Source: Planctomycetota bacterium (lineage in GTDB: Bacteria > Planctomycetota > Planctomycetia > Pirellulales > Thermoguttaceae). Taken from it: a DNA stretch of 56,394 nt. Below are positions 47,056-55,930 of this stretch, in pieces. The first letter of the stretch is position 1. Every line of letters starts with the position of its first letter. The notes beneath the pieces are model-generated. The model did not search any database and had not been told where the DNA came from. It was given only the letters and a program-made list of their open reading frames with translations. Position numbers and translations under genes: made by a program. Location: the NCBI GenBank assembly GCA_029550925.1, contig JAKPGL010000212.1, forward strand, positions 1 to 56,394. The letters are read 5' to 3'.

Positions 47056-48318
47056 ATGAACGAACTGATTGCACGACGTTTTGACAACGGCCAATTGGTA
47101 CGCATTCGGATCGAAGGGGAACGGATCGGCCAGGTGGAGCCGGCTGAGGGCCTGCCTGAGCCAGAGGAAGGTTGGCCCTGGGTGGGGCCGGGGCTGGTGG
47201 ATTTGCAGGTCAACGGCTACGGCGGCCAGGAGTTTTCTGCGCCGGATTTGACGGTCGAAAAGGTCCGGCAAATTGCCCTGGCGATGGATCGGTTCGGCAT
47301 GGTGCGGTTTTGCCCTACCATCACCACCAATAGCCGGGAGGTGATGGAACATGCCGTGCGCTGCATTGCTCAGGCGTGTCGGGAATCGCCGGAGGTTCGG
47401 GAGCGTGTAGCCGGCATTCATCTGGAAGGCCCTTATATTTCCGCCCAAGACGGGGCCCGGGGGGCGCATCCAGTGGCGCATTGCCGAAGGCCCGATTGGC
47501 GCGAGTTCCAGCAGTTTCAAAAGGCCGCCGAAGGACGGGTCCGTATCCTGACCCTTTCGCCGGAATACGAAGGGTCCGAAGAGTTTATCCGGCAGGCGTC
47601 GGCTGCTGGGGTGGTGGTTTCCATTGGGCATACGGCAGCCAGCCCGGAACAGATTCACCAGGCGGCCGAGGCCGGCGCCCGGATGAGCACCCATCTGGGC
47701 AATGGGTGCCATCCGATCCTGCCGAGGCATCGGAATTATCTTTGGGCGCAATTGGCCGACGATCGGCTAACGGCCGGGCTGATTGGCGACGGTTTCCATC
47801 TGCCGCCGGATGTGCTGAAGTGCCTGATTCGGGCCAAAGGCCGAGAGCGGTGTGTGCTGGTGAGCGATCTATCGGGCATGGCGGGCCTGCCGCCGGGCCG
47901 ATATAGCACCAATCTGTGCGAGCTAGAGATTTTGCCAAGCGGGAAACTGGTGATGGCAGGTCAGCAAGAGCTATTGGCCGGCGCCACCTTGCCGGTAGGC
48001 CAGGGCGTAGTCCATGCGATGCGATTTGCCGGGTTGGACCTTGCGGAGGCGATCCGCTTGGCAACCGAGAGACCGCTGCAACTTTTAGGGATGCAACCGA
48101 TCCGGCTCGCCCCGGGCGCTGCCGCCGATCTGGTGGTGTTCGATCTCGAATCGGCGAACGGGAAAGATGGTCAGAATAAGGAAGATAAGCAAACCGGAGA
48201 AAGGGGAGTTCCTGCCATCCCGGCCCAAGAAAAGAAAATCCCCCCTCTTGCCCCGCTTGGTTTCCACGTGCGGGCAACTCTTCTAGGGGGCAAGGTGGTC
48301 TTTGGGGCGTTACCGTAG
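47056..48318 (+). CDS. nagA: N-acetylglucosamine-6-phosphate deacetylase-like amidohydrolase
   Basis: 420 residues from the ATG at 47056. The amidohydrolase landmarks are PGLVDLQVNGYGGQEF (no HxH, as usual in NagA), HLEGPYIS at about 122 (metal Glu), VSIGHTAAS at about 188 (His), MSTHLGNGCHP at about 211 (His) and LVSDLSGMAG at about 267 (catalytic Asp). NagA converts GlcNAc-6-P to GlcN-6-P and acetate. A 30-residue Lys/Gly/Gln-rich insertion (NGKDGQNKEDKQTGERG) precedes the last strand. It is the last gene of the carbohydrate block; other partners such as nagB or a kinase are not present. Confidence 0.85.
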   Translation: MNELIARRFDNGQLVRIRIEGERIGQVEPAEGLPEPEEGWPWVGPGLVDLQVNGYGGQEFSAPDLTVEKVRQIALAMDRFGMVRFCPTITTNSREVMEHAVRCIAQACRESPEVRERVAGIHLEGPYISAQDGARGAHPVAHCRRPDWREFQQFQKAAEGRVRILTLSPEYEGSEEFIRQASAAGVVVSIGHTAASPEQIHQAAEAGARMSTHLGNGCHPILPRHRNYLWAQLADDRLTAGLIGDGFHLPPDVLKCLIRAKGRERCVLVSDLSGMAGLPPGRYSTNLCELEILPSGKLVMAGQQELLAGATLPVGQGVVHAMRFAGLDLAEAIRLATERPLQLLGMQPIRLAPGAAADLVVFDLESANGKDGQNKEDKQTGERGVPAIPAQEKKIPPLAPLGFHVRATLLGGKVVFGALP

Positions 48319-48340
48319 AAAGAACACGGAGAGCCTAGGA

Positions 48341-48742
48341 TTATCCTTGAGGCGGTGGATTGGGCCGGAGTCGGTTATTAGGAATCTGACCATTAGGCAT
48401 TTGTTGGCTGTCCTGCAAGGAACAAGATTGCAGAGGTTGCAGGGCGGCCTGAAGGCACTGCGATAGTGCGATCATGGCGGCATGGTGGAGGGGATTGGCG
48501 AACTTCCGGGCCGCCCGGCGGAACCATTTGGCGGCGTCTTCGTGTCGCTGTTGCGATTGGAAAGCCTCCCCTCGGATCAGATCGGCCGCCGCATCGAACG
48601 GCCCGAAATCGCTAACGCCTTCCAATTGGCTGAGGGCTTGAGGAATCAGTCCCAATTCGAGGTATCCGGCCGCATGGGTGATCCGCTTGGCCGCCCGAAT
48701 CAGGTGTTCTAGGTTCTGGATTTTCAAGGTTATCGTGGGCAT
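48341..48742 (-). CDS. Small TPR-like helical protein
   Basis: 133 residues from the ATG at 48742; no strong ribosome binding site. The middle section (AKRITHAAGYLELGLIPQAL and HEDAAKWFRRAARKFANPLH) reads as paired helices of the tetratricopeptide type. The C-terminus (PNGQIPNNRLRPNPPPQG) is disordered. It is convergent with nagA. Function unknown. Confidence 0.6.
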   Translation of the reverse strand: MPTITLKIQNLEHLIRAAKRITHAAGYLELGLIPQALSQLEGVSDFGPFDAAADLIRGEAFQSQQRHEDAAKWFRRAARKFANPLHHAAMIALSQCLQAALQPLQSCSLQDSQQMPNGQIPNNRLRPNPPPQG

Positions 48743-49224
48743 GGTATTCGCTGGATTTCTTTCCAAACCGTGGACCACAATCAACCCTACCTGTCACGGA
48801 ACCCTTAGATAAAGAATAGCAAAAAATGTGCCAAATGCCCTGTACGGAAGATTGTTTTAACTTCTTTCCATATAATGAGTTAAAACAAAATCTATCGGCG
48901 GGCAATTGGGAAGAGATTGCCGGAGGCCCCTGGAGGCCGCCATTTTGGCAGTCGTTGGCGGAAAGACTGTCTCTGAGAAAATTGCGAATTCCCGTGCGGT
49001 CGATCCGGAGGACGATTCGGAGAGTTGGCCTGGTCGGCGTTTTTTTCTTTCCGAGAGGAATCCTCCCCAGAAGGAAGGCTTTTCGCCTGGTGTTTGAAGA
49101 TCGCAAGAAGTCGATCCTTAGATAATGCCGAGAAACTGGCCTCTCCACCCCCGGGGATGGTGGGTGGATCGCCCCGGTATTTTCCAAAGCAAAGGAACTT
49201 TCTCCAATAGAGAGGGCAAGAGAG
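48743..49224. other. Intergenic region with an AT-rich palindrome
   Basis: TTGTTTTAAC (48852-48861) and GTTAAAACAA (48879-48888) form a perfect 10-bp dyad with a TATAAT (48871-48876) in the loop. The -35 spacing is not good. It could be an operator over a promoter for the downstream acetyltransferase gene, or a hairpin. Frames in the region are not convincing as genes. Confidence 0.45.
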
Positions 49225-50133
49225 ATGAGCGGATTGGTGGAACCGTTGTGGATCGGCCCCGTGGCAGCGGCGGACCGCGCCGAGGCCCTCCGATTGGTAT
49301 CCGAAGAAGTCCCCTCAGAAGCGGAAGAAGCACTGCCAGAAAAAGATGAGGGGCCTGGGAATCCCCATTGGCTTTTTCGGGGGGCGTATCGAGGGCAGGA
49401 ATTCCTGGGGGTTCAACTGGCCCATCTCCAACCGGGCCGAACCGCCGTGATTTGGCCTCCCCGGCTAAAACCCCAACAGGGTACCGAAGTGGCGTTGACC
49501 TTGGTGGAAGGAGTATGCCAGGAGTTAGCCGGGCGGGGAGTAGGGCTGGTGTATTGTTTTTTGGGATCGGATACGGGACCGGAGAGCAAGTTGATGCAGG
49601 TTGCCGGTTTTTCCCGACTTGCCCAATTGCTCTATCTTGCTGCTCCTGAAGAGGAGTTGCCCTCGCAACGGCCTGCTTCGGCGCTTTGCTTCGAGCCGTA
49701 TTGCGGAGACAGTCGCGCCCGGCTGGTTCGCATCCTGCAAGCCACCTACATCCAGACCTTAGACTGTCCGTTGCTCAATCAAAAACGGGATATCGAAGAT
49801 GTGTTGGCCGGGTATCGGGCCACCGGAACCCATCGGCCGGAGCTATGGCAGATAGTGCAGGCCGAGGGGGAGGATGTGGGATGTTTGCTGTTGACGGATC
49901 ATCCGGAGCTGGAAAGCCTGGAGTTGATCTACATGGGACTTATTCCTTCGGTGCGTGGCAGGGGGTGGGGGATGGAACTGGCCCGATATGCGCAGTGGCT
50001 GACCCGTCAGGCGGGCCGATCGCAACTGCTTTTAGGCGTGGACGCTGGGAATTGGCCGGCCATTCGGGTCTATGCGGCGGTGGGGTTTCGGCAGTGGGCG
50101 GAGCGGATGGTTTATGGTCGGTTTTTGGGATAG
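49225..50133 (+). CDS. GNAT-family N-acetyltransferase with tandem fold
   Basis: 302 residues. The C-terminal GNAT domain has GLIPSVRGRGWGMELARYAQ (acetyl-CoA pyrophosphate loop, R/QxxGxG/A) near 245 and NWPAIRVYAAVGFRQW at the end. The N-terminal half looks like a weaker second GNAT copy (VALTLVEGVCQELAGRGVGL). MshD-type proteins have a similar tandem arrangement. The acceptor substrate is unknown. It stands upstream of a long leader and dnaA. Confidence 0.78.
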   Translation: MSGLVEPLWIGPVAAADRAEALRLVSEEVPSEAEEALPEKDEGPGNPHWLFRGAYRGQEFLGVQLAHLQPGRTAVIWPPRLKPQQGTEVALTLVEGVCQELAGRGVGLVYCFLGSDTGPESKLMQVAGFSRLAQLLYLAAPEEELPSQRPASALCFEPYCGDSRARLVRILQATYIQTLDCPLLNQKRDIEDVLAGYRATGTHRPELWQIVQAEGEDVGCLLLTDHPELESLELIYMGLIPSVRGRGWGMELARYAQWLTRQAGRSQLLLGVDAGNWPAIRVYAAVGFRQWAERMVYGRFLG

Positions 50134-50485
50134 TCGAAGGTTTCGGGTGGGGGGGAGTCCATTTATTTTGTTTTCCTCATCGGCAGAACAGTTGCCAACG
50201 CTCCGAACCCTTCGAGCGGCAGATTTTCAGAATGCGTCGTTGACAAAAAAACTTGGCCGGCAGAGAGCGAAGAAATATCTTTTGATCGGATAGGAGGTTG
50301 CGCCGCGGTAGGAGAGAGGCTCCCTCCCCAGGGGGCCAAAAACCAAACAGTTTTTCCACCCAGGCAACCGATGCGGTTTCCAAACTTCTTGAGGAAAAAT
50401 TCGGGAGGAAGGGATTTTTTTTGCTAGGGCAAGGCCGGTTTTTCTTTCCAAGAAAAAAACACCGCGATTTGCCGGAGGGGGTGGT
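50134..50485. other. Intergenic region before the dnaA promoter, no gene seen
   Basis: No convincing coding frame or cluster of DnaA boxes. One TTTTTCCACCC near 50350 resembles a DnaA box imperfectly. An AT-rich stem TTTTTCTTtccAAGAAAAA occurs near 50440. Confidence 0.4.
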
Positions 50486-50513
50486 TTGACAGCAATGCTA
50501 GCATCGGTACAAT
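50486..50513 (+). promoter_or_regulatory. Strong sigma70-like promoter of dnaA with palindrome in the spacer
   Basis: TTGACA at 50486-50491, a 16-base spacer, TACAAT at 50508-50513. The spacer contains the perfect palindrome ATGCTAGCAT (50495-50504), a possible repressor or DnaA-independent operator. The distance to the dnaA start is about 310 bases, so a long leader is expected. Confidence 0.6.
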
Positions 50514-50831
50514 CAGCCGACGGGTGAGAAAAAATTTCGCCTCCAAAGACGCTGGGTGAGAGTGTCTGTTTTCTCTTCCGGACGAACCTGCGGGGTGTTC
50601 TCAGTTCGGTTCGCTGGGATGATGTTTCTGCGAAAGGCAAGGGGACTTTTTGTCTTTGCCTATGAGCGAACCGTCTCGGTTTCGGAAGAGTGCGGAGGCG
50701 GATGGAACCAGGTGGAATCGGGTCGGCCTTTGCCGCTCCCGAGAAAAAAAGAGGATCGGTTGTTCGGGACCGCCGCCATTTTTCTGTGGGCGGGGGCCAA
50801 GTAGGGATGCTCAAGGGGCGATCAGGAACCT

Positions 50832-52394
50832 ATGAATTCGGATAAGGACATCGTCGCTGCGGTGCGGGCGGCTTTGGCCGAGCGAATCGGCCAACATCGC
50901 TATGAGCTGTGGTTCGGTTCTGAAACCCAGCTTATGTACCGGGATACTACCCTGACGATCCGCACCCCGAATCCATTTTTCCAAGATTGGATTTTGACCA
51001 ATTTCCGGGCCGATTTAGAGGTCTCTGCTCGTCAGGTGTTGGGCGTGTGTCCGAAGTTGGTCTTTGAAGTGGCGTCCAACGGCGGACCATCGGACGTTCC
51101 AGGGCCGGAGGAAAAGGCAGTCGGCGATTCCCTCGGACGCCGGGGATCGGAATCGGTTCAGCCAGGCGACGGGCAGGGGAGGCTCCCTCTTTTTGAGGAG
51201 GGGAAGCCCCAGGCCGACTTATCAAACCAGACCAGCCACCAAAACGGTTCGACCGTCTCTTCGGCAGGTTCGCCATCTTCCGCGCAGGGAACAACAACGG
51301 GCCGGGGCGGTGCGCTGGCTGTTCCTTGGGCGGCTAAGAGCGTCCCCGGAGGGGGGCGTAGGCGATTTGCGGATTTCGAATCGTTCGTCACGGGGCCGTC
51401 GAATCAGTTAGCGCGTGTTTCCGCGGAGATGGCGGCGACGCAGCCGGGGGCGCTTTCGCCGTTGGTTTTTTGCGGCCCCACCGGGGTAGGTAAAACGCAT
51501 CTGTTGGAGGCGATTTGGACGGCGGTGCGGCGTCATCACCGATCGGCCGCGGTCCTGTATCTTTCCGCCGAACAATTTACCAGTTCTTACTTAGAGGCAT
51601 TGCGCGGGAGCGGCTTGCCGAGTTTGCGTCGGAAATATCGCGGGGTGGATGTGCTGTTGATCGACGATCTTCAGTTTTTTGCCGGCAAACGGGCCACCCA
51701 AGTGGAGTTGCTCTATACGATCGACGCCCTTCAGCAAGCAGGCGGTCAATTGGTCTTTGCCGCCTCCGCCCCGCCAAGAGAACTTCGGGAGCTTATTCCG
51801 GACTTGGCGGCCCGGTTGGATAGCGGGGTGGTTTGCCGGATCGAACCTCCGGAGTACGAGACGCGTCTAAAGATCCTGGCCCAGTACGCCGCGCGACTGG
51901 GGTTCCCTTTGCCCGAGGAGGTATGCCGGTTTATAGCGACCCATTTCCGTCGGCACGTATGGGAATTGTCTGGGGCGGTGTGCCGACTTCATGCGGCAAG
52001 CTGTGCGATGGGGCGGGCGTTGACGGTGGACCTTGCCCGTCAGGTGTTGGCGGACATGTTGGCGGCTCGTGAGCAGATGGTTCAGCTTGCCGACATCCGA
52101 AAGGCTGTTTGTGAGGTGTTTCAGATTGATCCGGGCGGGCTTTGCGGGCCGGGCAAAGAGCGCCAGTTGAGCTATCCTCGGATGTTGGCCATGTGGCTGG
52201 CGCGAAAATACACCCGCGCCGCTCTAAGCGAAATTGGCGAGTTTTTTGGCCGCCGAAGCCATAGCACTGTCATCTCCGCCCAGAAGCAAGTGGATCGCTG
52301 GCTCAACCAAGGCCGTCCGCCGCGATGGGCCGGCGCCCTGGGAAATCCGGAAGAAGCGATCCGCCAGGTGGAACAATACCTCCGGGTGGGATAA
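50832..52394 (+). CDS. dnaA: Chromosomal replication initiator protein DnaA
   Basis: 520 residues. Domain I (1-80): IVAAVRAALAERIGQHRYEL. Domain II: a long unstructured Gly/Ser/Pro-rich linker (about 85-175). Domain III AAA+: Walker A GPTGVGKTHLLEAIW at about 215 and Walker B VDVLLIDDLQFF at about 276. Domain IV, the helix-turn-helix DNA-binding part, has YPRMLAMWLARKYTRAALSE and FGRRSHSTVISAQKQV. AGGA lies before the ATG with short spacing. No dnaN, recF or gyr gene follows, as often seen in planctomycetes. An HTH protein follows at 52620. Confidence 0.96.
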   Translation: MNSDKDIVAAVRAALAERIGQHRYELWFGSETQLMYRDTTLTIRTPNPFFQDWILTNFRADLEVSARQVLGVCPKLVFEVASNGGPSDVPGPEEKAVGDSLGRRGSESVQPGDGQGRLPLFEEGKPQADLSNQTSHQNGSTVSSAGSPSSAQGTTTGRGGALAVPWAAKSVPGGGRRRFADFESFVTGPSNQLARVSAEMAATQPGALSPLVFCGPTGVGKTHLLEAIWTAVRRHHRSAAVLYLSAEQFTSSYLEALRGSGLPSLRRKYRGVDVLLIDDLQFFAGKRATQVELLYTIDALQQAGGQLVFAASAPPRELRELIPDLAARLDSGVVCRIEPPEYETRLKILAQYAARLGFPLPEEVCRFIATHFRRHVWELSGAVCRLHAASCAMGRALTVDLARQVLADMLAAREQMVQLADIRKAVCEVFQIDPGGLCGPGKERQLSYPRMLAMWLARKYTRAALSEIGEFFGRRSHSTVISAQKQVDRWLNQGRPPRWAGALGNPEEAIRQVEQYLRVG

Positions 52395-52619
52395 AAGGCA
52401 GACGTTTTCTCCCCGTTCCCGTCCCCCTCTCAGACAGCATTTGATTTCCACCACGGAAGGCCCTTCCAGATTCTTCAGGCGGCGCGGGCCAGAGGGCGCC
52501 CCTGGCCGGTGTTCGCACAGGAGTGCGACATGGGGCTTTCTTTCCCCACCGGAGAAGATACAATAAAACTCAAAATCCGAGGAGTCGTTGTTTCTTCTCT
52601 CCGTGAGGTGCGGGCAGGT

Positions 52620-53882
52620 ATGAAAATTTCTATCCGTTTGGCTTCTTTATTGGAACATGTGCGCAATCAGCGAGGACTTATCGCTGAAATTGAAAAATAT
52701 ACGGGCATCGAACGGCATACGGTAACCGGATTGCTGAACAACACGGTCAAATATGTGTCGCTGGACGCCCTGGCCAAAATCAGCGATTATCTCATTGCCG
52801 TTCATGGAGTCGATCCCGCCATTCTGCCGGGCGCCCTGTTGGGTCGGGACCCCGAACGGTTCTGGGAGATGTTGGGTTGCTGTGGGCAGGTGGAATTTTG
52901 TGTGGGCGCCCGGGTCTCGCCCGATTGGCCTGGGGCGGAATATGTGATGGCCACCGATTCTCGGCTCCAGGGGATGCTTCTGTCGAAACTTTCCCAGTGG
53001 GAAAGCAGACCGACGCCGTTCGTGGAACCACCCTCCGACGAGGTCTCCTCTCAGGCGGGCGGCGGGAAAAGCGGCGACATTTCTTCCGATCTTTCTCCGG
53101 CCCCATTGGTTGGGCAGAAGCCTCTCGGTTCCATCCGACGTCAACATCCTCGATTTCATCTGGTGGCGGCGCCGGAACGGCACATTCGGCCGGACAATCC
53201 CGGTCCTCAATGGGCGGAGATTGTGGCTCGCGCCCAGGCGGTGTACGAAAATAACGAACCGCCCATCTCCACGGAAAGGTCTTTAGGTTGGCAGAAGGAA
53301 GCCGGACAAGGTCGGGCCCTGGTGGCGTTGGGCAGCGTCAAGGTGAACCCCGTGGTGGAATTGATCTTCGCCCATGCGTTTGGCGGCAAACCATTTGTCA
53401 GTTTGGACAGCTTGCCCAAGGCTTCTCAGCGTCCTTGTCCGCTGCTGTTTCGCTATCGGGATGACGATCCCCAGCCGCCTTCTTTTTGCGGAGGGGTCCA
53501 AATCGCCGCCGACACACCCGCCCCTTTGCCGGGAATCTATTACGAGGCGAAACCCGATCAATGGGCCTGTTGTCCTTGGGACCCGGAAGAACACGACGCC
53601 GCTTTCTTCCTGTATGCGATCTATCCGGCGCGGGCGCGAGTCGAGGCGGCCTGCGGTGGTTTTAGCAGCCGGGCCACCCACTGCCTGACAGATAAACTCG
53701 ACGAGATCGTTTCGGCGTTGGGGGAACCGTTGTTCTCGACCCCCCAAATCATGCTCGGCCTCTATGTGATTGAGTTCCGATTTCCCCACGGTCAGGCCGC
53801 CAAAGAACCCGGACCCTCCGAGTACCGAGTGCTCCCCGTCCCGGAAGAGGTGCTTTCCCGTCGGCTAGCCCATTGGAAATAA
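52620..53882 (+). CDS. HTH protein with unknown C-terminal domain
   Basis: 420 residues from the ATG at 52620, with GGCAGGT just upstream; in-frame sequence further upstream looks non-coding. The N-terminal part (residues 1-65) is a Cro/C1-type helix-turn-helix: EIEKYTGIERHTVTGLLNNT then YVSLDALAKISDYLI. The middle contains a Ser/Gly-rich linker (about 138-170). A globular domain of about 220 residues follows (ALGSVKVNPVVELIFAHAFG, and GIYYEAKPDQWACCPWDPEE near 300), which I do not recognise; the beginning looks like an adenylate-binding or GGKPF module. It may be a transcriptional regulator. It follows dnaA by 225 bases. Confidence 0.6.
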   Translation: MKISIRLASLLEHVRNQRGLIAEIEKYTGIERHTVTGLLNNTVKYVSLDALAKISDYLIAVHGVDPAILPGALLGRDPERFWEMLGCCGQVEFCVGARVSPDWPGAEYVMATDSRLQGMLLSKLSQWESRPTPFVEPPSDEVSSQAGGGKSGDISSDLSPAPLVGQKPLGSIRRQHPRFHLVAAPERHIRPDNPGPQWAEIVARAQAVYENNEPPISTERSLGWQKEAGQGRALVALGSVKVNPVVELIFAHAFGGKPFVSLDSLPKASQRPCPLLFRYRDDDPQPPSFCGGVQIAADTPAPLPGIYYEAKPDQWACCPWDPEEHDAAFFLYAIYPARARVEAACGGFSSRATHCLTDKLDEIVSALGEPLFSTPQIMLGLYVIEFRFPHGQAAKEPGPSEYRVLPVPEEVLSRRLAHWK

Positions 53883-54008
53883 TCCGGCAACCTTTCCCCA
53901 GCCGACCTCCCAAGAATGGCGCGCTCGGAAGCGAACGTCGCCTAGGGGACTCGGCCAAAAAATGGACCGTCTCCCCTGGAGGATCCAGCAGCGTAAAGGC
54001 CGGGGCTT

Positions 54009-55022
54009 TTATTTTTCCGCGGCGGCTACCACCCCATAGGCGGAAATGCTGGGGGGCGATTCTGCGCCGAGATCGGTCTCGATGCGGATCGTGTGGGTAA
54101 CTTTGCCCGGCTCTTTGCCGGCGACAAAAGTAATCGACACCACATGGACCGTTTGGGGCATGTTGTCTTCCGGGGACGGCGTGATTTGGAAGCTGTTGGC
54201 GTCCGAGGTAACCGAAAGAATCCGGAAGGGTTTGGTCCCCCGCACCACCACTTTTTTGGTTACTTTTTGGCCCGGTTCCACCACGCCCAAAAACAGCGAC
54301 GGCGGACTGACCGTAAGGCCGGCTCGAACATGGCCTTCCACCGGGACCGGCAATTGGCTGTTCGTCTGATCATTGGTTACTAAAATCAGATGATCTTGGT
54401 AATAGCCGGTGGGCAGTTCCCCTTCGGTTCGCACCGTAAGCCGATACCGCACTTCTCCCGCACTCCGGGATGTCTCCGCCACTTCCGCCTTCAACGCCGG
54501 ATGCGGACTCCGCACCTCTAAAATCCGCCAATCGCTGCGACCTGCGTAATGAATGTCCAATTTCCTTTCGATCGCCGTACCAGGCTCCACTTCCCCTAAC
54601 TCGACGCTAGCCGGCGAAAAGACCACATCGGAACGAATATATCCTCGAACCTGAAGCTGCACCTCCGCATAAAAAGGCTTGTCGAAAACGACGGTCAGTG
54701 TGGCCCCCTTGCTCCCGATAAACAGATGCGTGTTAAACGTAGCCACGATCGCCGACTTCTCGTAGGTCTTCACCCACTCCTTCTTGATCCGAGGAGTGGT
54801 GCATCCGCAACTGGATCGCACCGAAGCAATATGCACATCTTCTATATAGGGATTGGTCAAAACAAATTCGAACTCCGTCTTGGCCCCTCGAACCACGACG
54901 CCAAAATCATGTTCGAGCGTTTCAAACATCTTCCGGGCCCATTCCTGCGCTGGGACGGCGCCAGGCCGCACAACCATCATTCCCACGAAGGCGACAATCG
55001 CCGCGATCCGGCTGGTTTTCAT
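54009..55022 (-). CDS. Exported DUF1573 domain protein
   Basis: 337 residues from the ATG at 55022, with AGGAG nine bases upstream and a signal peptide (MKTSRIAAIVAFVGMMVV). The first DUF1573 module is ETLEHDFGVVVRGAKTEFEF followed by SCGCTTPRIKKEW with the conserved CGCT. A second immunoglobulin-like module follows (VVFSPASVELGEVEPGTAIE) and a third (LTVSPPSLFLGVVEPGQKV). The architecture is common in planctomycetes, with no firm function. It stands alone. Confidence 0.88.
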   Translation of the reverse strand: MKTSRIAAIVAFVGMMVVRPGAVPAQEWARKMFETLEHDFGVVVRGAKTEFEFVLTNPYIEDVHIASVRSSCGCTTPRIKKEWVKTYEKSAIVATFNTHLFIGSKGATLTVVFDKPFYAEVQLQVRGYIRSDVVFSPASVELGEVEPGTAIERKLDIHYAGRSDWRILEVRSPHPALKAEVAETSRSAGEVRYRLTVRTEGELPTGYYQDHLILVTNDQTNSQLPVPVEGHVRAGLTVSPPSLFLGVVEPGQKVTKKVVVRGTKPFRILSVTSDANSFQITPSPEDNMPQTVHVVSITFVAGKEPGKVTHTIRIETDLGAESPPSISAYGVVAAAEK

Positions 55023-55549
55023 CGGGATGTTCTCCTGGAAGGATGGAAACTCGGGATACTTAGGGAAACTGCGAGGGCACAACGGCTGTAGGCGGCTGCC
55101 CTTGGGGGGTATTTTGGGCAGCAAAGGCGAGTGTAATCATCCCCCCTTTTTTCATCCAAGGGGTTATGCAACTCTAAGTCGCTCTTTCGAGTACGTCAAA
55201 TCGTTCGTATGGGAAGGTCCTCCTGGAAAGGTCCTTCTTATTTTGGAGCATGGGAAAAATCCCATTAAAGGGGGGGAAAGATTATGTCCGAAAGCCCCCC
55301 GGAAGTACCATAAAATATCATATCCCCACCCAAAAGAAGAAGATCGAATTTTTCCCCCCTCTTATGGGAATCCCAACAACTCTCCTCCAAAGATGCTCCT
55401 CGAAGGAGCCTCGCCGGGAGGTTTTTCCCTTTCCCCCACCATCAGGGCATCCTTTCTGTACTATGCCTGAGGCATCCTTTCCGGCACCAGCCAGAGCACC
55501 TTTTCTGTTCTGTATTATGCTGGGGAATTCCTTTCCGCACTATTCATTT
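55023..55549. other. AT/C-rich intergenic stretch with degenerate direct repeats
   Basis: No gene is recognisable. From about 55446 to 55540 the phrase GCATCCTTTCTGTACTATGC appears three times in diverged form with a period of about 30-50 bases. The rest is rich in CCCCCTTTT-like runs. Confidence 0.45.
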
Positions 55550-55930
55550 TATTGTCATTCCCGCATATCGGCAGTGCAGAAGTCTTGCTGAATTGTCATT
55601 CCCGCGCAAGCGGGAATCCAGGCTTCTGAAGCCTCCCCCGACGCCCCTTTGTCATTTCTAACCCCCCTTTTTTTGTCATTATTTGCCCCCCCTTTTTTCA
55701 TTCCCGCGTATCCTCTTCTTTGTCATTCCCGCGCAAGCGGGAATCCAGAAGAGCGAAACAGTTTTTTCCTGGATCGGGCGCTTTCGCGGGGATGACACGG
55801 CACCCCCCTCTTCGGGGAAATTACATTACCCGTTCCATCTTCGCGGAGATGACATCACTGGCCCCCTCTTCGTGGGGGAATCTCGTCTCTCCCATCTTCG
55901 CGGGAGCGACGCCCCTCTCCAGCAGGGATG
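55550..55930. repeat. Cluster of ATTCCCGC-type REP palindromes
   Basis: Two perfect units TCATTCCCGCgcaaGCGGG with AATCCAG at 55596-55620 and 55723-55747, and several degraded ones (TGTCATTCCCGCATATCGGC near 55553, TTTCGCGGGGATGACA near 55781, CTTCGCGGAGATGACA near 55840, CTTCGCGGGAGCGACG near 55896). The first perfect unit is followed by GGCTTCtGAAGCC, a second small hairpin. An inverse copy is at 15134. Confidence 0.8.

Noticed and set aside
48612-49187. Minus-strand frame of 191 codons
   Set aside because: No ribosome binding site, no homology-like pattern, and it overlaps the better supported small TPR-like gene.
50556-50804. Leader peptide or small gene between the promoter and dnaA
   Set aside because: The start is GTG with no ribosome binding site, and the translation has no recognisable pattern.
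50134-50831. Replication origin next to dnaA
   Set aside because: Only one imperfect DnaA box could be found and there is no AT-rich unwinding element or dnaN; evidence is insufficient.
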